DNA of 64,000 nucleotides, from contig JBBEAZ010000044.1 in NCBI GenBank assembly GCA_040882565.1, positions 124,001 to 188,000 on the forward strand, written 5' to 3'. The translations under genes were made by a program, and so were the position numbers. Shown in pieces: positions 42,359 through 50,908 of the stretch; within the stretch, counting starts at the first letter, position 1, and each line of letters opens with the position of its first letter. The DNA is from CF-162 sp040882565 (GTDB lineage: Bacteria > Chloroflexota > Dehalococcoidia > SM23-28-2 > RBG-16-64-32). Below the pieces are notes generated by a model. It did not search any database. It was not told the DNA's origin and saw only the letters and a list, made by a program, of their open reading frames with translations.

Positions 42359-42724
42359 TTAGTGGCCGCCGCACGGTCGCGCCGCGCCGCCGCCTTCAGC
42401 GGTCTGGAAGGACGTGCCGCAGGCGCACGACTTGACCGCGTTCGGGTTGAAGATCGTGAAGCCGGCCTTCATCAGGTCGTCGACGTAGTCGATCTCCGCG
42501 CCTTCGAGCAAAGGGGCGCTGTCAGGGTCGATTACGATCTTGACGCCGGCGTACTCGACGATCAGGTCGTCGTCCTCAATGTCGCGAGCGAGCGCCATGC
42601 CGTACTGGTAGCCGGAGCAGCCGCCGCCGGCGACAAACACGCGGAGTCCCGTGTCGGCCGGAAGGCCCTTCTCTTTGAACATATCCTTCGCCTTCTCGGC
42701 GGCCTTAGGGGATACGGTCATCAT
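42359..42724 (-). CDS. A-type iron-sulfur cluster carrier (IscA/ErpA family)
   Basis: A 121-residue carrier that delivers Fe-S clusters to apoproteins. The three conserved cysteines are in VAGGGCSGYQYG and KSCACGTSF (Cys, then CxC). A Gly/Ala-rich tail ending PCGGH is an extension beyond the usual end. Clients in this window would include GltB and GltD. Start at 42724 or the adjacent ATG 42721; GAGGTG lies upstream. Confidence 0.93.
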   Translation of the reverse strand: MMTVSPKAAEKAKDMFKEKGLPADTGLRVFVAGGGCSGYQYGMALARDIEDDDLIVEYAGVKIVIDPDSAPLLEGAEIDYVDDLMKAGFTIFNPNAVKSCACGTSFQTAEGGGAARPCGGH

Positions 42725-42841
42725 GGCTGCACCTCAGTCTTTTAATAAGCGATTGGTTCGTATATCCATTGTGTCAAACCTACGCAAGGGTGTCAACGCG
42801 AACAGCGCTATAGGCGCCGGCGTCTTGCTACTGGCTACTGG

Positions 42842-43483
42842 CTAGTGGTTCACGCCAACGGACCGCAGATCGCTCGCAAACTTCTCATACCCCGTGAAGT
42901 GGAATCCGCGCATGCCAAGTGAACTCGCCGCTTCGGCGTACGCCGCGACGTCGTCCGTGAACACCGACGCTTCCGCATCCATCCCGGCCTTCTCCAGCGC
43001 GTGCTGGAAGATCGCCGGATCCGGCTTCGCGATGCCGATGTCGCCGGAGCCGACTCGCACGTCGAACAACGTCGCCAGCCGATCCTCGGGCGGGTACTGC
43101 GCGTCGCGGTCACTAATGCGCTCCTCCAGACCCGGGATCGTGTTCGAAATGATGCCGGTGAGGTAACCCGTGGCCCGCAGCCGCGTGACCAGCGACATCA
43201 TATCGGGGTTCAGCGGCCGCTCTGCCTTCTCGTAAGCAGCGAGCACCTCGGTCGCCTTCTCGGCGCCAAGGAGCGCCACGGCGGCCTCGCGGATCGAGCC
43301 CTGCCATTCCTCGTGCGTGCAGCCGCCCACCTGGAACTCCATGTAGCGGCTATCGCGGTACAGACATCGCATCAGCGTCCGGTCCTCAAGGCCAAACCGC
43401 GCCTCGAGCGCCTTGTGGTCGACCCCGTCCATGTGCTGAAGCAGCACACCACCGAAGTCGAAGAAGACCGCTTTGATCGTCAT
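42842..43483 (-). CDS. HAD-superfamily hydrolase
   Basis: The 213-residue product has the HAD motifs in order: VFFDFGGVLL (nucleophile Asp in motif I), GIISNTIPG (motif II Ser/Asn-Thr), GIAKPDPAIFQHALEKAG (motif III Lys) and SVFTDDVAAYAEAASSLGM (motif IV Asp pair). The cap is of the helical C1 type. It is likely a phosphatase acting on a small metabolite; substrate not predictable. Confidence 0.92.
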   Translation of the reverse strand: MTIKAVFFDFGGVLLQHMDGVDHKALEARFGLEDRTLMRCLYRDSRYMEFQVGGCTHEEWQGSIREAAVALLGAEKATEVLAAYEKAERPLNPDMMSLVTRLRATGYLTGIISNTIPGLEERISDRDAQYPPEDRLATLFDVRVGSGDIGIAKPDPAIFQHALEKAGMDAEASVFTDDVAAYAEAASSLGMRGFHFTGYEKFASDLRSVGVNH

Positions 43484-43522
43484 GGCGTTTATCGTAGCTG
43501 GCGAGGCAAAGCCGCGCTAGCG

Positions 43523-43580
43523 TCCGTTCTCTGAGGAACGAAGAGCCCCGACGCAGCGAAGGCGAGCATCGAAAAGACGC
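43523..43580. repeat. Dispersed intergenic repeat, third copy
   Basis: CCGTTCTCTGAGGAACGAAG then AGCCCCGACGCAGCGAAGGC lies in the gap between the HAD and nadE genes and matches the repeat at 23040-23090. Confidence 0.6.
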
Positions 43581-43631
43581 TGCGCGGTGCGACGACGCTG
43601 TCCGGCTGAGGGATTCCTTCGCGAGCCGCCC

Positions 43632-45317
43632 CTACAATCCCTTGTACCGATGCGCGATCGGCAAACGCCGGTCACGCCCAAACGCCTTCGGCGTTATCTT
43701 GACGCCCGGCGGCGACTGCCGCCGCTTGTACTCGTTCCGGTTGATCATCACCACCGCCCGCTCCACCATCGCCTTGTCGAATCCCAGCGCCACGATGTCC
43801 TCGATGCTGCGGTCCTCCTCCACGTACTCTTCGATGATCTCGTCCAGCACCTCGTACGGCGGCAGCGTGTCCTGGTCCAGCTGGCCGGGTTTCAGCTCGG
43901 CGCTGGGCGGCTTCGTCAGCACTGACTCCGGGATCACCGGCCGCTCACTCAACTGGTTGCGGTAGCGACAGAGCCGGTAGACGAGCGTCTTCGGGACATC
44001 CTTGATCACTGCGAACCCGCCCGACATATCGCCGTAAAGCGTGGCGTAACCGGTCGCGAACTCGCTCTTGTTCCCCGTGGTTAGGACCAGCCAGCCAAAC
44101 TTATTGGAGAGCGCCATGATGACGTTGCCGCGGATCCGCGACTGGATGTTCTCTTCGGCCGTACCAGCCCCGCCGCCGTCCAGTTCCCTGAACGGCCGCT
44201 CCAGCATCTCCAGGTACGCTGCATGCGCCGGCTCGATCGGCACGATGATGAAGCGCACGCCGAGGTTGTCGGCCAGGTCCTGCGCATCCTTGATGCTGCC
44301 CTCTGACGAATACCGCGACGGCATCCCCACGCCAACAACATTCTCCGCCCCGATCGCATCGACCGCGACCGCTGCGACAATGCTGGAGTCGATGCCGCCG
44401 GACAGCGCGACGAGCGCCTTCTCGAAGCCGGTCTTCGCGAGATAGTCGCGAGTGCCACTGACCAGCGCGCGGTACACCTCTTCCTCGTACGAGGGCGCGG
44501 GCTCGATCCGCGTCTCGATGCGAGGCCGTGCCCTGTCGGGCGCCGCGCTCACGAAAATGTGGTGCGCCGCCGGCGGCGCAGTCTCGACTTCGATGTCGTG
44601 GACCAGCAGGTCCTCGTCGAACAGCGTCGAGCGCGCGGCGAGCGCACCCGTCGGGTCGAGCACCAGCGAGCCGCCGTCGAAGACAAGTTCGTCTTGGCCA
44701 CCGACCTGGTTCGTATAGCAGATCCAGACGCCGTAGTCCCGAGCGCGGCCGGCGAGCATCTCCTCGCGGAACGAATGCTTGCCCGCGTGGTACGGCGAAC
44801 CGTTGATGTTGAGGATCACCTTCGCGCCCGCCTTCGCCTGCGCCTCCGTCGGGTTTCCCGAAAACCAGATGTCCTCGCAGATGTTCACGCCGACCGGGAC
44901 GCCGGCGATCGTGTGCACCGGGTTCTCCGTATCAACACGGAAATACCGCATCTCATCGAACACCCCGTAGTTCGGTAACCGCTGCTTGCGGTAAACCGCC
45001 ATGAGCTTCCCGTTGTGCACGACGGCGGCGGCGTTGTAGATGCCCTCCTCGTCCGCGTCCACGAAGCCAATCACGGCGGTGAGTCCGGCGCATGCGCCCA
45101 CAGCATCATCTAGCGCCGCGCGGTTATCAGCGATGAACTTGGTGCGGAGCAACAGGTCCTCCGGCGGATATCCGGTGATCGTCAACTCCGGAAAGCAGAC
45201 CACATCTACCCCGAGGTCGCGGGCGTGGCCCGCGTACTCGGCGACTTTGCGGACGTTGCCGTCCATATCGCCGATGGTCGTGTTGATCTGGGCAAGTCCA
45301 ACGCGCAGCGTGCTCAT
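43632..45317 (-). CDS. nadE: Glutamine-dependent NAD+ synthetase
   Basis: A 561-residue, two-domain enzyme making NAD from deamido-NAD. The N-terminal nitrilase-like glutaminase has catalytic Glu44 (CFPELTITGYPPEDLL), Lys in YRKQRLPNYGVFDE and Cys in NICEDIWFSG. The C-terminal synthetase has the PP-loop SGGIDSSIVAAVAVDAIG and TTGNKSEFATGYATLYGDMS. Length is normal for the long form, which uses glutamine. A 19-bp perfect palindrome lies 12 bp upstream of the start. Confidence 0.97.
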   Translation of the reverse strand: MSTLRVGLAQINTTIGDMDGNVRKVAEYAGHARDLGVDVVCFPELTITGYPPEDLLLRTKFIADNRAALDDAVGACAGLTAVIGFVDADEEGIYNAAAVVHNGKLMAVYRKQRLPNYGVFDEMRYFRVDTENPVHTIAGVPVGVNICEDIWFSGNPTEAQAKAGAKVILNINGSPYHAGKHSFREEMLAGRARDYGVWICYTNQVGGQDELVFDGGSLVLDPTGALAARSTLFDEDLLVHDIEVETAPPAAHHIFVSAAPDRARPRIETRIEPAPSYEEEVYRALVSGTRDYLAKTGFEKALVALSGGIDSSIVAAVAVDAIGAENVVGVGMPSRYSSEGSIKDAQDLADNLGVRFIIVPIEPAHAAYLEMLERPFRELDGGGAGTAEENIQSRIRGNVIMALSNKFGWLVLTTGNKSEFATGYATLYGDMSGGFAVIKDVPKTLVYRLCRYRNQLSERPVIPESVLTKPPSAELKPGQLDQDTLPPYEVLDEIIEEYVEEDRSIEDIVALGFDKAMVERAVVMINRNEYKRRQSPPGVKITPKAFGRDRRLPIAHRYKGL

Positions 45318-45328
45318 CTGGCTACCCT

Positions 45329-45347
45329 TAGTGTACTACGTACACTA
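45329..45347. promoter_or_regulatory. Palindrome upstream of nadE
   Basis: TAGTGTACTACGTACACTA is a perfect inverted repeat (8-bp arms, 3-bp centre) just before nadE. Its place suggests an operator for a regulator of NAD synthesis, for example of the NrtR type, but no regulator gene is nearby. Confidence 0.55.
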
Positions 45348-45438
45348 TCCCTCGTCTCTATGGATCTCGGCATCGGCTTGACCCGCATTCTCGCGCCGGT
45401 TGGCCGCCGCTGTCCACCGACCGCGACGGCGTTTTCGC

Positions 45439-45467
45439 TTGACCCTCATACGCCCTTGTGATATTCC
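45439..45467 (+). promoter_or_regulatory. Promoter of the ABM/cupredoxin fusion gene
   Basis: TTGACC at 45439-45444, 17 bp, TATTCC at 45462-45467, followed 57 nt later by the ATG with CAGGAG as ribosome site. Confidence 0.45.
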
Positions 45468-45524
45468 CTACAAACGGATGCACGCCTGCTACAGAGGCTT
45501 GCGCCCCAGTATTCAGGAGCTCGC

Positions 45525-46553
45525 ATGGAATACATACAAACGATCCTCCTCCAGGTACCAGCTTCGCAGCTGGAACGGGCGTCGCAGGCCGGCGGCCTGC
45601 TGGCGGAGCTTGACGCGCACCGCGAGTTCCTGAGAGGGCAGCCCGGCTTCCGCGACATCCGCATCACCCGCTCGATCAACAACGAGGGCAACATCCTCGT
45701 GCTGGTCGAGACGCGCTGGGCCGACGACGCAACCCTCGTCCGGTACGAGACGAACGAGCCAAACGCGGCGGCAATCGTCCGCGCCCACCAGGACATCATC
45801 GTCCGCGACAGCCTGCAGGTCCTCGACATGGAAGCGCTCCGCACAGAGGCTTCCTTCAAAACGTCCGAAGAGGCGATGCACGCCCGTGAACGGGTCATGC
45901 TGCCGATCGCGATCCCGCTCGGCGTTCTCGCCTTCGTCCTCCTTGCGGTTTACGGGCTTTCCCGCATTTACCTCGAAATCGGCGGCGACGGCGCGGTGGC
46001 ATTGGGGGCCGGCCTCACCATCGGCGTTCTCATCTTCGCCTTCTACTTCGTCAGCAACCCGCGCGCCTCCGGCATGCAGATCGCTGGCGTCATGGCGATC
46101 GTCGCGCTCGCCCTCGCGGGCGGCACCACCTGGGCCCTCGTCGAAGAGGACGAGCACGCGGAGGAACCGTCTGGCGGCGAGCCCCCCGATGGCGAACCCG
46201 GCAACGGCCCCGGCGGAGGGCCAAGTGCGCCGACGATCGTCCTGGGAGAGCTCTTCTTCGAGTACGACGGCGAACAGAATCCGGAGATCCCTGTGACTGC
46301 CGGAGAAGAGGTCGTCTTCACCCTCGACAACGACGGCACGTCAGTTCACAACATGCACGTTGCGGCGCTCGACGGCACCTTTGCAGACAATATTTGCGAC
46401 ACTGGCGGCGACGCGACAGCCTGCTCGGACCCGGACCGGATCGCCGCCGGCGAATCCGGTGAAATCACGATCAACATCGCCGACCCCGGCACCTACGACT
46501 TCCGCTGCGACTTTCACGCAGTCGACATGACCGGGACGCTCGTCATCGAGTAA
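45525..46553 (+). CDS. Fusion: ABM-like domain, membrane region, cupredoxin
   Basis: A 342-residue protein of three parts. Residues 1-110 form a ferredoxin-like ABM/stress-response domain (FLRGQPGFRDIRITRSINNE, ILVLVETRWADDATLVRYE). Residues about 120-205 hold three transmembrane segments. After a Pro/Gly linker, residues about 240-342 form a cupredoxin with candidate copper ligands His in TSVHNMHVA and Cys, His, Met in DFRCDFHAVDMTG. The cupredoxin would face the outside, near the oxidase encoded downstream on the other strand. A role as an electron donor or copper carrier for the oxidase is inference. Confidence 0.8.
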   Translation: MEYIQTILLQVPASQLERASQAGGLLAELDAHREFLRGQPGFRDIRITRSINNEGNILVLVETRWADDATLVRYETNEPNAAAIVRAHQDIIVRDSLQVLDMEALRTEASFKTSEEAMHARERVMLPIAIPLGVLAFVLLAVYGLSRIYLEIGGDGAVALGAGLTIGVLIFAFYFVSNPRASGMQIAGVMAIVALALAGGTTWALVEEDEHAEEPSGGEPPDGEPGNGPGGGPSAPTIVLGELFFEYDGEQNPEIPVTAGEEVVFTLDNDGTSVHNMHVAALDGTFADNICDTGGDATACSDPDRIAAGESGEITINIADPGTYDFRCDFHAVDMTGTLVIE

Positions 46554-47109
46554 CCGCACCGCGCGAGCGCCATTTACTCCTCGGATTTCGGCTCGCACAT
46601 CGGCTACCCCGATATCAGCCCTTTCACAACCGCACACGCGCTAGCCAGGTGCCGACTGCCACACCAGTGGCGCCTAACGTCGAGGCGCACCGATGGACCC
46701 TGCCGTGGGTTTCGGGTGTCCCCAAAGACCCCTTCCTCTTGGGGCGGCGGTTGAGTTACCCAGGCACATCCGCCATCCCCTGAACGTGGAGGTGCAGCGA
46801 CGGACGCTGCCGGGGGTTCCCAACGGGCCCGTCTGGTCGGGGGTGTCCCCCGAGACCCCCTTCTTCTTAGGGACGGGGGGGGTCCGGAACCGGGGTCGGG
46901 TCGCGCCATGATCGGACGCCGGGGCCAAAGCCTTTGTACGTCGTTCAATCAACCGCCGCCATGCCTGCGCCCTTCAACGCAGGCACGGATGCGCGGGGGA
47001 AAAACGAAAAGTCTCGCCGCGCAATCAAACTCTGGATACGGGGCGCCCCCGACAATCAAAGCGCAGATACGAACAAGCCGCCTAAAACGTCGATTGAACG
47101 CTCAGCCGT
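46554..47109. other. Non-coding interval between the fusion gene and ctaG
   Basis: A 556-bp gap with no credible gene on either strand. It contains an imperfect tandem repeat (46682-46905). The rest shows no promoter or terminator that I can support. Short ORFs here have no ribosome sites or family resemblance. Confidence 0.6.
46682..46905. repeat. Imperfect tandem repeat, two units of about 105-120 bp
   Basis: Unit 1 begins GAGGCGCACCGATGGACCCT and contains GGGTGTCCCCAAAGACCCCT then TCCTCTTGGGGCGG. Unit 2 begins near 46787 with GAGGTGCAGCGACGGACGCT and contains GGGTGTCCCCCGAGACCCCC then TTCTTCTTAGGGACGG. Unit 2 carries about 19 extra bases in the middle. Each contains GGGGTGTCCCC-type inverted pieces able to form hairpins. 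Confidence 0.55.
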
Positions 47110-47976
47110 CTATCGTCCAGGGTTGAGCCCGATGTCGCGAAGCTCTTCTTCCACCTCGCTCCACGGCAGCCCCTTCGACTGCGCTTCCTCCTTCGCGTAC
47201 CACTTGAAGAACACCGCCGCAATGAAGCTCCAAAGGATGATGCTCCCGACCACCTTCATGACGAACGCCCCGAGCTGCTGGTCCTCGACAGGAGAGATCC
47301 CCCAGATCCGCGGCGCGTCCGCGTAGAACCCATACACCGCGGTCTTCGAGAACGTGATAAACGCGCCGATCACAGCCGGCACCAGCGACTGCACGAACAG
47401 GTACGCCATCTGCTGCGGGTAGCCAAGTTGGGGTAGGCCGGGCACCCGCGTGATCACCGGCCACCACATCATCAGCGAAGTCGTCAGGATCACCCCGTGG
47501 ACGACGAAATGGAACCAGTGATGATACAGGGCGTAGTCCACAACATGCGGCAGATGCGTAATCACCAGGGCCATGTTCAGCGCGAAGATCGCCAGCAAAG
47601 GGTTGAGGACGATCCGCGCAACCGGCAGGGCCCGCCGATTACCGAGGAGCGCCTCATAGAGCCACGTAGGGATGCCCGCGAGGAGAAGAGGCGGCGCCAC
47701 CAGCGCGAAGAGCATGTGCTGCACCATGTGGACGCTGAGAAGGTACTTCTCGCTGATGTCGTGAATCGGCGACCCGGCTGCGATGTAAATCGTGAGCACA
47801 CCCAGGCCGAAGTAAATGACCTGGCTTCGCTTGACCCGGCCCGCATCGCTAACGCGCGGGCGCCAGATCTCGACGGCGTACCAGTACACGACGAGGAGAC
47901 CGAGACAGAGGATTACTACGTCAGCATGCAGGTGCCAGTCGAGCCATTCCTGTCCCGCTATGTGAAGTGCGATCAC
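47110..47976 (-). CDS. ctaG: Cytochrome c oxidase assembly factor CtaG (caa3 type)
   Basis: A 288-residue membrane protein with about seven transmembrane segments and the CtaG_Bacillus pattern: AAGSPIHDISEKYLLSVHMV, QHMLFALVAPPLLLAG, NPLLAIFALNMALVITHLPH, HWFHFVVHGVILTTSLMMWW. The many membrane histidines suggest metal handling; it is needed to assemble CuB or CuA sites of the oxidase in Bacillus relatives. Last gene of the oxidase cluster. Confidence 0.92.
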   Translation of the reverse strand: MIALHIAGQEWLDWHLHADVVILCLGLLVVYWYAVEIWRPRVSDAGRVKRSQVIYFGLGVLTIYIAAGSPIHDISEKYLLSVHMVQHMLFALVAPPLLLAGIPTWLYEALLGNRRALPVARIVLNPLLAIFALNMALVITHLPHVVDYALYHHWFHFVVHGVILTTSLMMWWPVITRVPGLPQLGYPQQMAYLFVQSLVPAVIGAFITFSKTAVYGFYADAPRIWGISPVEDQQLGAFVMKVVGSIILWSFIAAVFFKWYAKEEAQSKGLPWSEVEEELRDIGLNPGR

Positions 47977-48018
47977 CGCAACATCCCCGCCGCCGCTCCC
48001 GCCGGGGAGCGGCTGTTC

Positions 48019-48363
48019 TCAGACCAGTTGCCCGCGCAGGGCGGCGATGGCCACCGCGAAGACGACCAGGGTCAACGCCATCCCGCCGACGAAGAAGACC
48101 GAAAAGAGCCGGTTGTCAAACTTGAGGTGCATGAACCACAACACGACCATCGAAAACTTGGTCACCGAGAGGACCATCAGTATGAGAACGAGAAGAGTGT
48201 GGCTCATGTCAATGTAGTAGATGCCCACCTCGACTGCCGTGATGAAGGTGAGGATCGCCCCGATCTGGATGTATTCCATCGGGCCCGGGTGATGCTCTGC
48301 GTGCGCCTCCTCGGCGGCCACCACAGGTTCACCACGGTCGCGTCGGTAATCGGCCAGCGTCAT
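48019..48363 (-). CDS. ctaF: Cytochrome c oxidase subunit IV
   Basis: A 114-residue protein with three transmembrane segments (YIQIGAILTFITAVEVGIYY, LLVLILMVLSVTKFSMVVLW, FSVFFVGGMALTLVVFAVAI) and the FMHLKFD turn typical of prokaryotic subunit IV. It lies 16 bp after ctaE. It stabilises the oxidase complex and has no cofactor. Confidence 0.9.
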   Translation of the reverse strand: MTLADYRRDRGEPVVAAEEAHAEHHPGPMEYIQIGAILTFITAVEVGIYYIDMSHTLLVLILMVLSVTKFSMVVLWFMHLKFDNRLFSVFFVGGMALTLVVFAVAIAALRGQLV

Positions 48364-48379
48364 GAGTGTGTCTCCCGCC

Positions 48380-48970
48380 TCAAGGTTGAATCAGGTAGAT
48401 GAGCGTGAAGATAACGATCCAGACGATGTCGACGAAGTGCCAGTACAGGCCAGCCAGCTCAATCGTCTGACTGTCCTTCTGCTGAATACCCCCGCGTAAG
48501 GACACAACGAAAAGCGAGAGCAAGATCAGGATGCCGATCGTAACGTGCGCTCCGTGAAAGCCCGTAAGCACGAAGAAAGTTGTGCCGAAGAGGTTCGTGC
48601 TGAGGCTCAGGCCCTCGTGATGGAACTCCGTGAACTCGTAAACCTGGCCAGCGATAAAGAGAGCACCGAGGATTGCTGTCGTGAACAGCCAGATCTGCAT
48701 ATGCCGGACGTTCCCGCGCTGAATGGCGGCAAGCGCCAGCACCATGCTTACGCTGCTCATCAGCAGGACGAAGGCACTGACGGAGGTGAACGGGATGTCA
48801 AACAGGTCCTCCGGGTACGGCCCGACGAGGCTCCGGTCACGGTACAGGAGATACGCCGCGATGAATGAGCCGAAGAAGAGGCAATCGGACGCCAGGAAGA
48901 GCCACATGAGCAGCTTCTTGTTGTCAATTCCCGTTGACGTTTCGAGATGCGCGGTGCCAGCGTGGGCCAC
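48380..48970 (-). CDS. ctaE: Cytochrome c oxidase subunit III
   Basis: A 196-residue, five-segment subunit III: LLMWLFLASDCLFFGSFIAA, LLMSSVSMVLALAAIQRGN, FFVLTGFHGAHVTIGILILL and the terminal LAGLYWHFVDIVWIVIFTLI carrying the family WHFVDxVW signature. GTG overlaps the ctaD stop by one base, so translation is coupled. Confidence 0.95.
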   Translation of the reverse strand: MAHAGTAHLETSTGIDNKKLLMWLFLASDCLFFGSFIAAYLLYRDRSLVGPYPEDLFDIPFTSVSAFVLLMSSVSMVLALAAIQRGNVRHMQIWLFTTAILGALFIAGQVYEFTEFHHEGLSLSTNLFGTTFFVLTGFHGAHVTIGILILLSLFVVSLRGGIQQKDSQTIELAGLYWHFVDIVWIVIFTLIYLIQP

Positions 48971-50889
48971 TATTCTTCCTCCGTGGCGGGCTCCATCGCC
49001 CAGCCGTAAAATCCGATGAGGATAAGTGCGAAGCCAACCGGTACCAGCGCGTAGTCGTACATCAGCCCCGTCGCCACGAACGGGAAGCCAAGCGACGCGA
49101 TGAGAGGCATGAATGACGGTGATGGCATGTGGATACCGTGGCCGCCCTCCTCGTGATGCTCAGTTTCGGTCTCGACAGCGCCGCCCGCAAGAACTGGGAC
49201 GACTCGACCCGTTTCGTCCTCGCGGTACTTCTGATGCCAGAAGTCGTCCAGCGAGTGAACGGTCGGGATCTCGGCGAAGTTGTACTCTGGCGGCGGCGAA
49301 GGGATCGTCCATTCGAGCGTGCGACCGTCCCAGGGGTCGGCCCCAGCTTCTTTACCGCGGCGCACGCTGATCATGAAGTTGACGATGAACAGCGCCACGG
49401 AAGCAGCGATAGTGAACGCGCCGATGGTCGATATCAAGTTCCACATATCCCAGCCCATGTCCCCGGAGTAGGTGTAGATGCGCCGTGGCATCCCGAGCAG
49501 CCCGGAGATGTGCATTGGGAAAAACGTCAGGTTGAAGCCGATGAACATCAGCCAGAAGTGAACGTGGCCCATCGTCTCGTTGAGATAGCGACCCGTGAAC
49601 TTCGGGAACCAGTAGTAGATGCCGCCGAATAGGCCGAAGATCGCGCCGCCGAAGAGCACATAGTGGAAGTGCGCAACCACGTAATAGGTGTCTTGCTGTT
49701 GGTAGTCGGACGTCACCATTGAGTGCGTGACGCCACTGAGGCCACCGATGGTGAACATCGCGACCGTCCCGACCGCAAACATGAGCGGCGCCCGGACGCG
49801 GATAGAACCGCCCCACAAAGTGCCCATCCAATTGAAGACCTTGACGCCTGTAGGAACTGCGATGAGGATCGTCGAGATGCCAAAAGCCGAGTTCGCGATC
49901 GTGCCGAGACCGGTTGTGTACATATGGTGCACCCACACACCCCAGCTCATGAAGCCAATCGCGATGCCGGAGAAGACCACGAACGGGTATCCGAAGAGGG
50001 GCTTGCGGGCGAACGTGGGCAGGATCTCTGAGATGATCCCGAAGGCGGGGAGGATCAAGATATAGACCTCCGGATGGCCGAAGAGCCAGAACATGTGCTG
50101 CCAGAGAAGCGGGTTGCCGCCGGCGGCTGCGTTGAAGAAGTTGGCGCCGAAAAGTCGGTCAAACGACAGCTCGAACAGGGCGACGGCGATGACAGGCATC
50201 GCAAAGATGATCAGGAACGAGGTGACCAGCGTCATCCAGACGAACACCGGCATCCTGAACAGAGTCATTCCAGGCGCACGCATGTTGAGGATAGTGACGA
50301 TGAAGTTGAAGCCACCGGCCAGCGAAGCGATGCCCAGCATCTGGATGCCGAGCATCCAGAAGTCCATACCGTGGCCGGGGGTGTACTGGCGCAGATTTAG
50401 CGGCGCATAACCGAACCAGCCACCGTCTGGCGCGCCGAGCACACCGCTGAAGATATCGCCCGTAAAGAAGCTGGCATTGAGGAAGATGGCGCCGGCCAGG
50501 AAGGTCCAGTAGCTGAAGGCGTTTAGCCTGGGGAAAGCGACGTCCCGCGCGCCGATCATCAGCGGCACCAGAAGGTTGAAAAACGCGGAGCTCATGGGCA
50601 TGACGACGAGGAAAACCATCGTCGTCCCGTGCATAGTAAACAGGCGGTTGAACTGGTCCGGATCGAGGACGTTACCGTCGGGACGGGCGAGCTGCGTGCG
50701 CAAAAGGAGGGCCTCAATGCCGCCCGCCAGGAAGAAGATGAACGAGCTTATCCCGTACAGGATGCCGATCCGCTTGTGGTCAACGGTGCCGAGCCAGCCC
50801 AGGATGCTGTTGCGGTTCTCCGCGGCATGGCGGGCGCCCTTGAGCGCCTGGGCGAGCGGGCTGCGTCTCGGTACGGCTATCGATGACAT
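48970..50889 (-). CDS. ctaD: Cytochrome c oxidase subunit I (aa3 type)
   Basis: The 639-residue catalytic subunit reduces oxygen to water and pumps protons. Heme a ligand His in FTMHGTTMVFL; CuB site WLFGHPEVYILILP (His-Tyr crosslink with the pump Glu) and VWVHHMYTTGL (two His); hemes a and a3 ligands in VVAHFHYVLFGG; K-channel residues in the STILIAVPTG helix. These define an A-type oxidase. A C-terminal extension adds two more transmembrane segments after a His/Glu-rich linker (TETEHHEEGGHGIHM), which is longer than the core enzyme. Confidence 0.97.
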   Translation of the reverse strand: MSSIAVPRRSPLAQALKGARHAAENRNSILGWLGTVDHKRIGILYGISSFIFFLAGGIEALLLRTQLARPDGNVLDPDQFNRLFTMHGTTMVFLVVMPMSSAFFNLLVPLMIGARDVAFPRLNAFSYWTFLAGAIFLNASFFTGDIFSGVLGAPDGGWFGYAPLNLRQYTPGHGMDFWMLGIQMLGIASLAGGFNFIVTILNMRAPGMTLFRMPVFVWMTLVTSFLIIFAMPVIAVALFELSFDRLFGANFFNAAAGGNPLLWQHMFWLFGHPEVYILILPAFGIISEILPTFARKPLFGYPFVVFSGIAIGFMSWGVWVHHMYTTGLGTIANSAFGISTILIAVPTGVKVFNWMGTLWGGSIRVRAPLMFAVGTVAMFTIGGLSGVTHSMVTSDYQQQDTYYVVAHFHYVLFGGAIFGLFGGIYYWFPKFTGRYLNETMGHVHFWLMFIGFNLTFFPMHISGLLGMPRRIYTYSGDMGWDMWNLISTIGAFTIAASVALFIVNFMISVRRGKEAGADPWDGRTLEWTIPSPPPEYNFAEIPTVHSLDDFWHQKYREDETGRVVPVLAGGAVETETEHHEEGGHGIHMPSPSFMPLIASLGFPFVATGLMYDYALVPVGFALILIGFYGWAMEPATEEE

Positions 50890-50908
50890 TTCAATCCCCC
50901 GCTAGGCC

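Noticed and set aside
46693..46911. Small ORFs in the gap before ctaG
   Set aside because: They coincide with the tandem repeat, lack ribosome sites and have no recognisable product.
47497..48402. 301-codon plus-strand ORF opposite ctaG and ctaF
   Set aside because: Antisense shadow of two certain oxidase genes.
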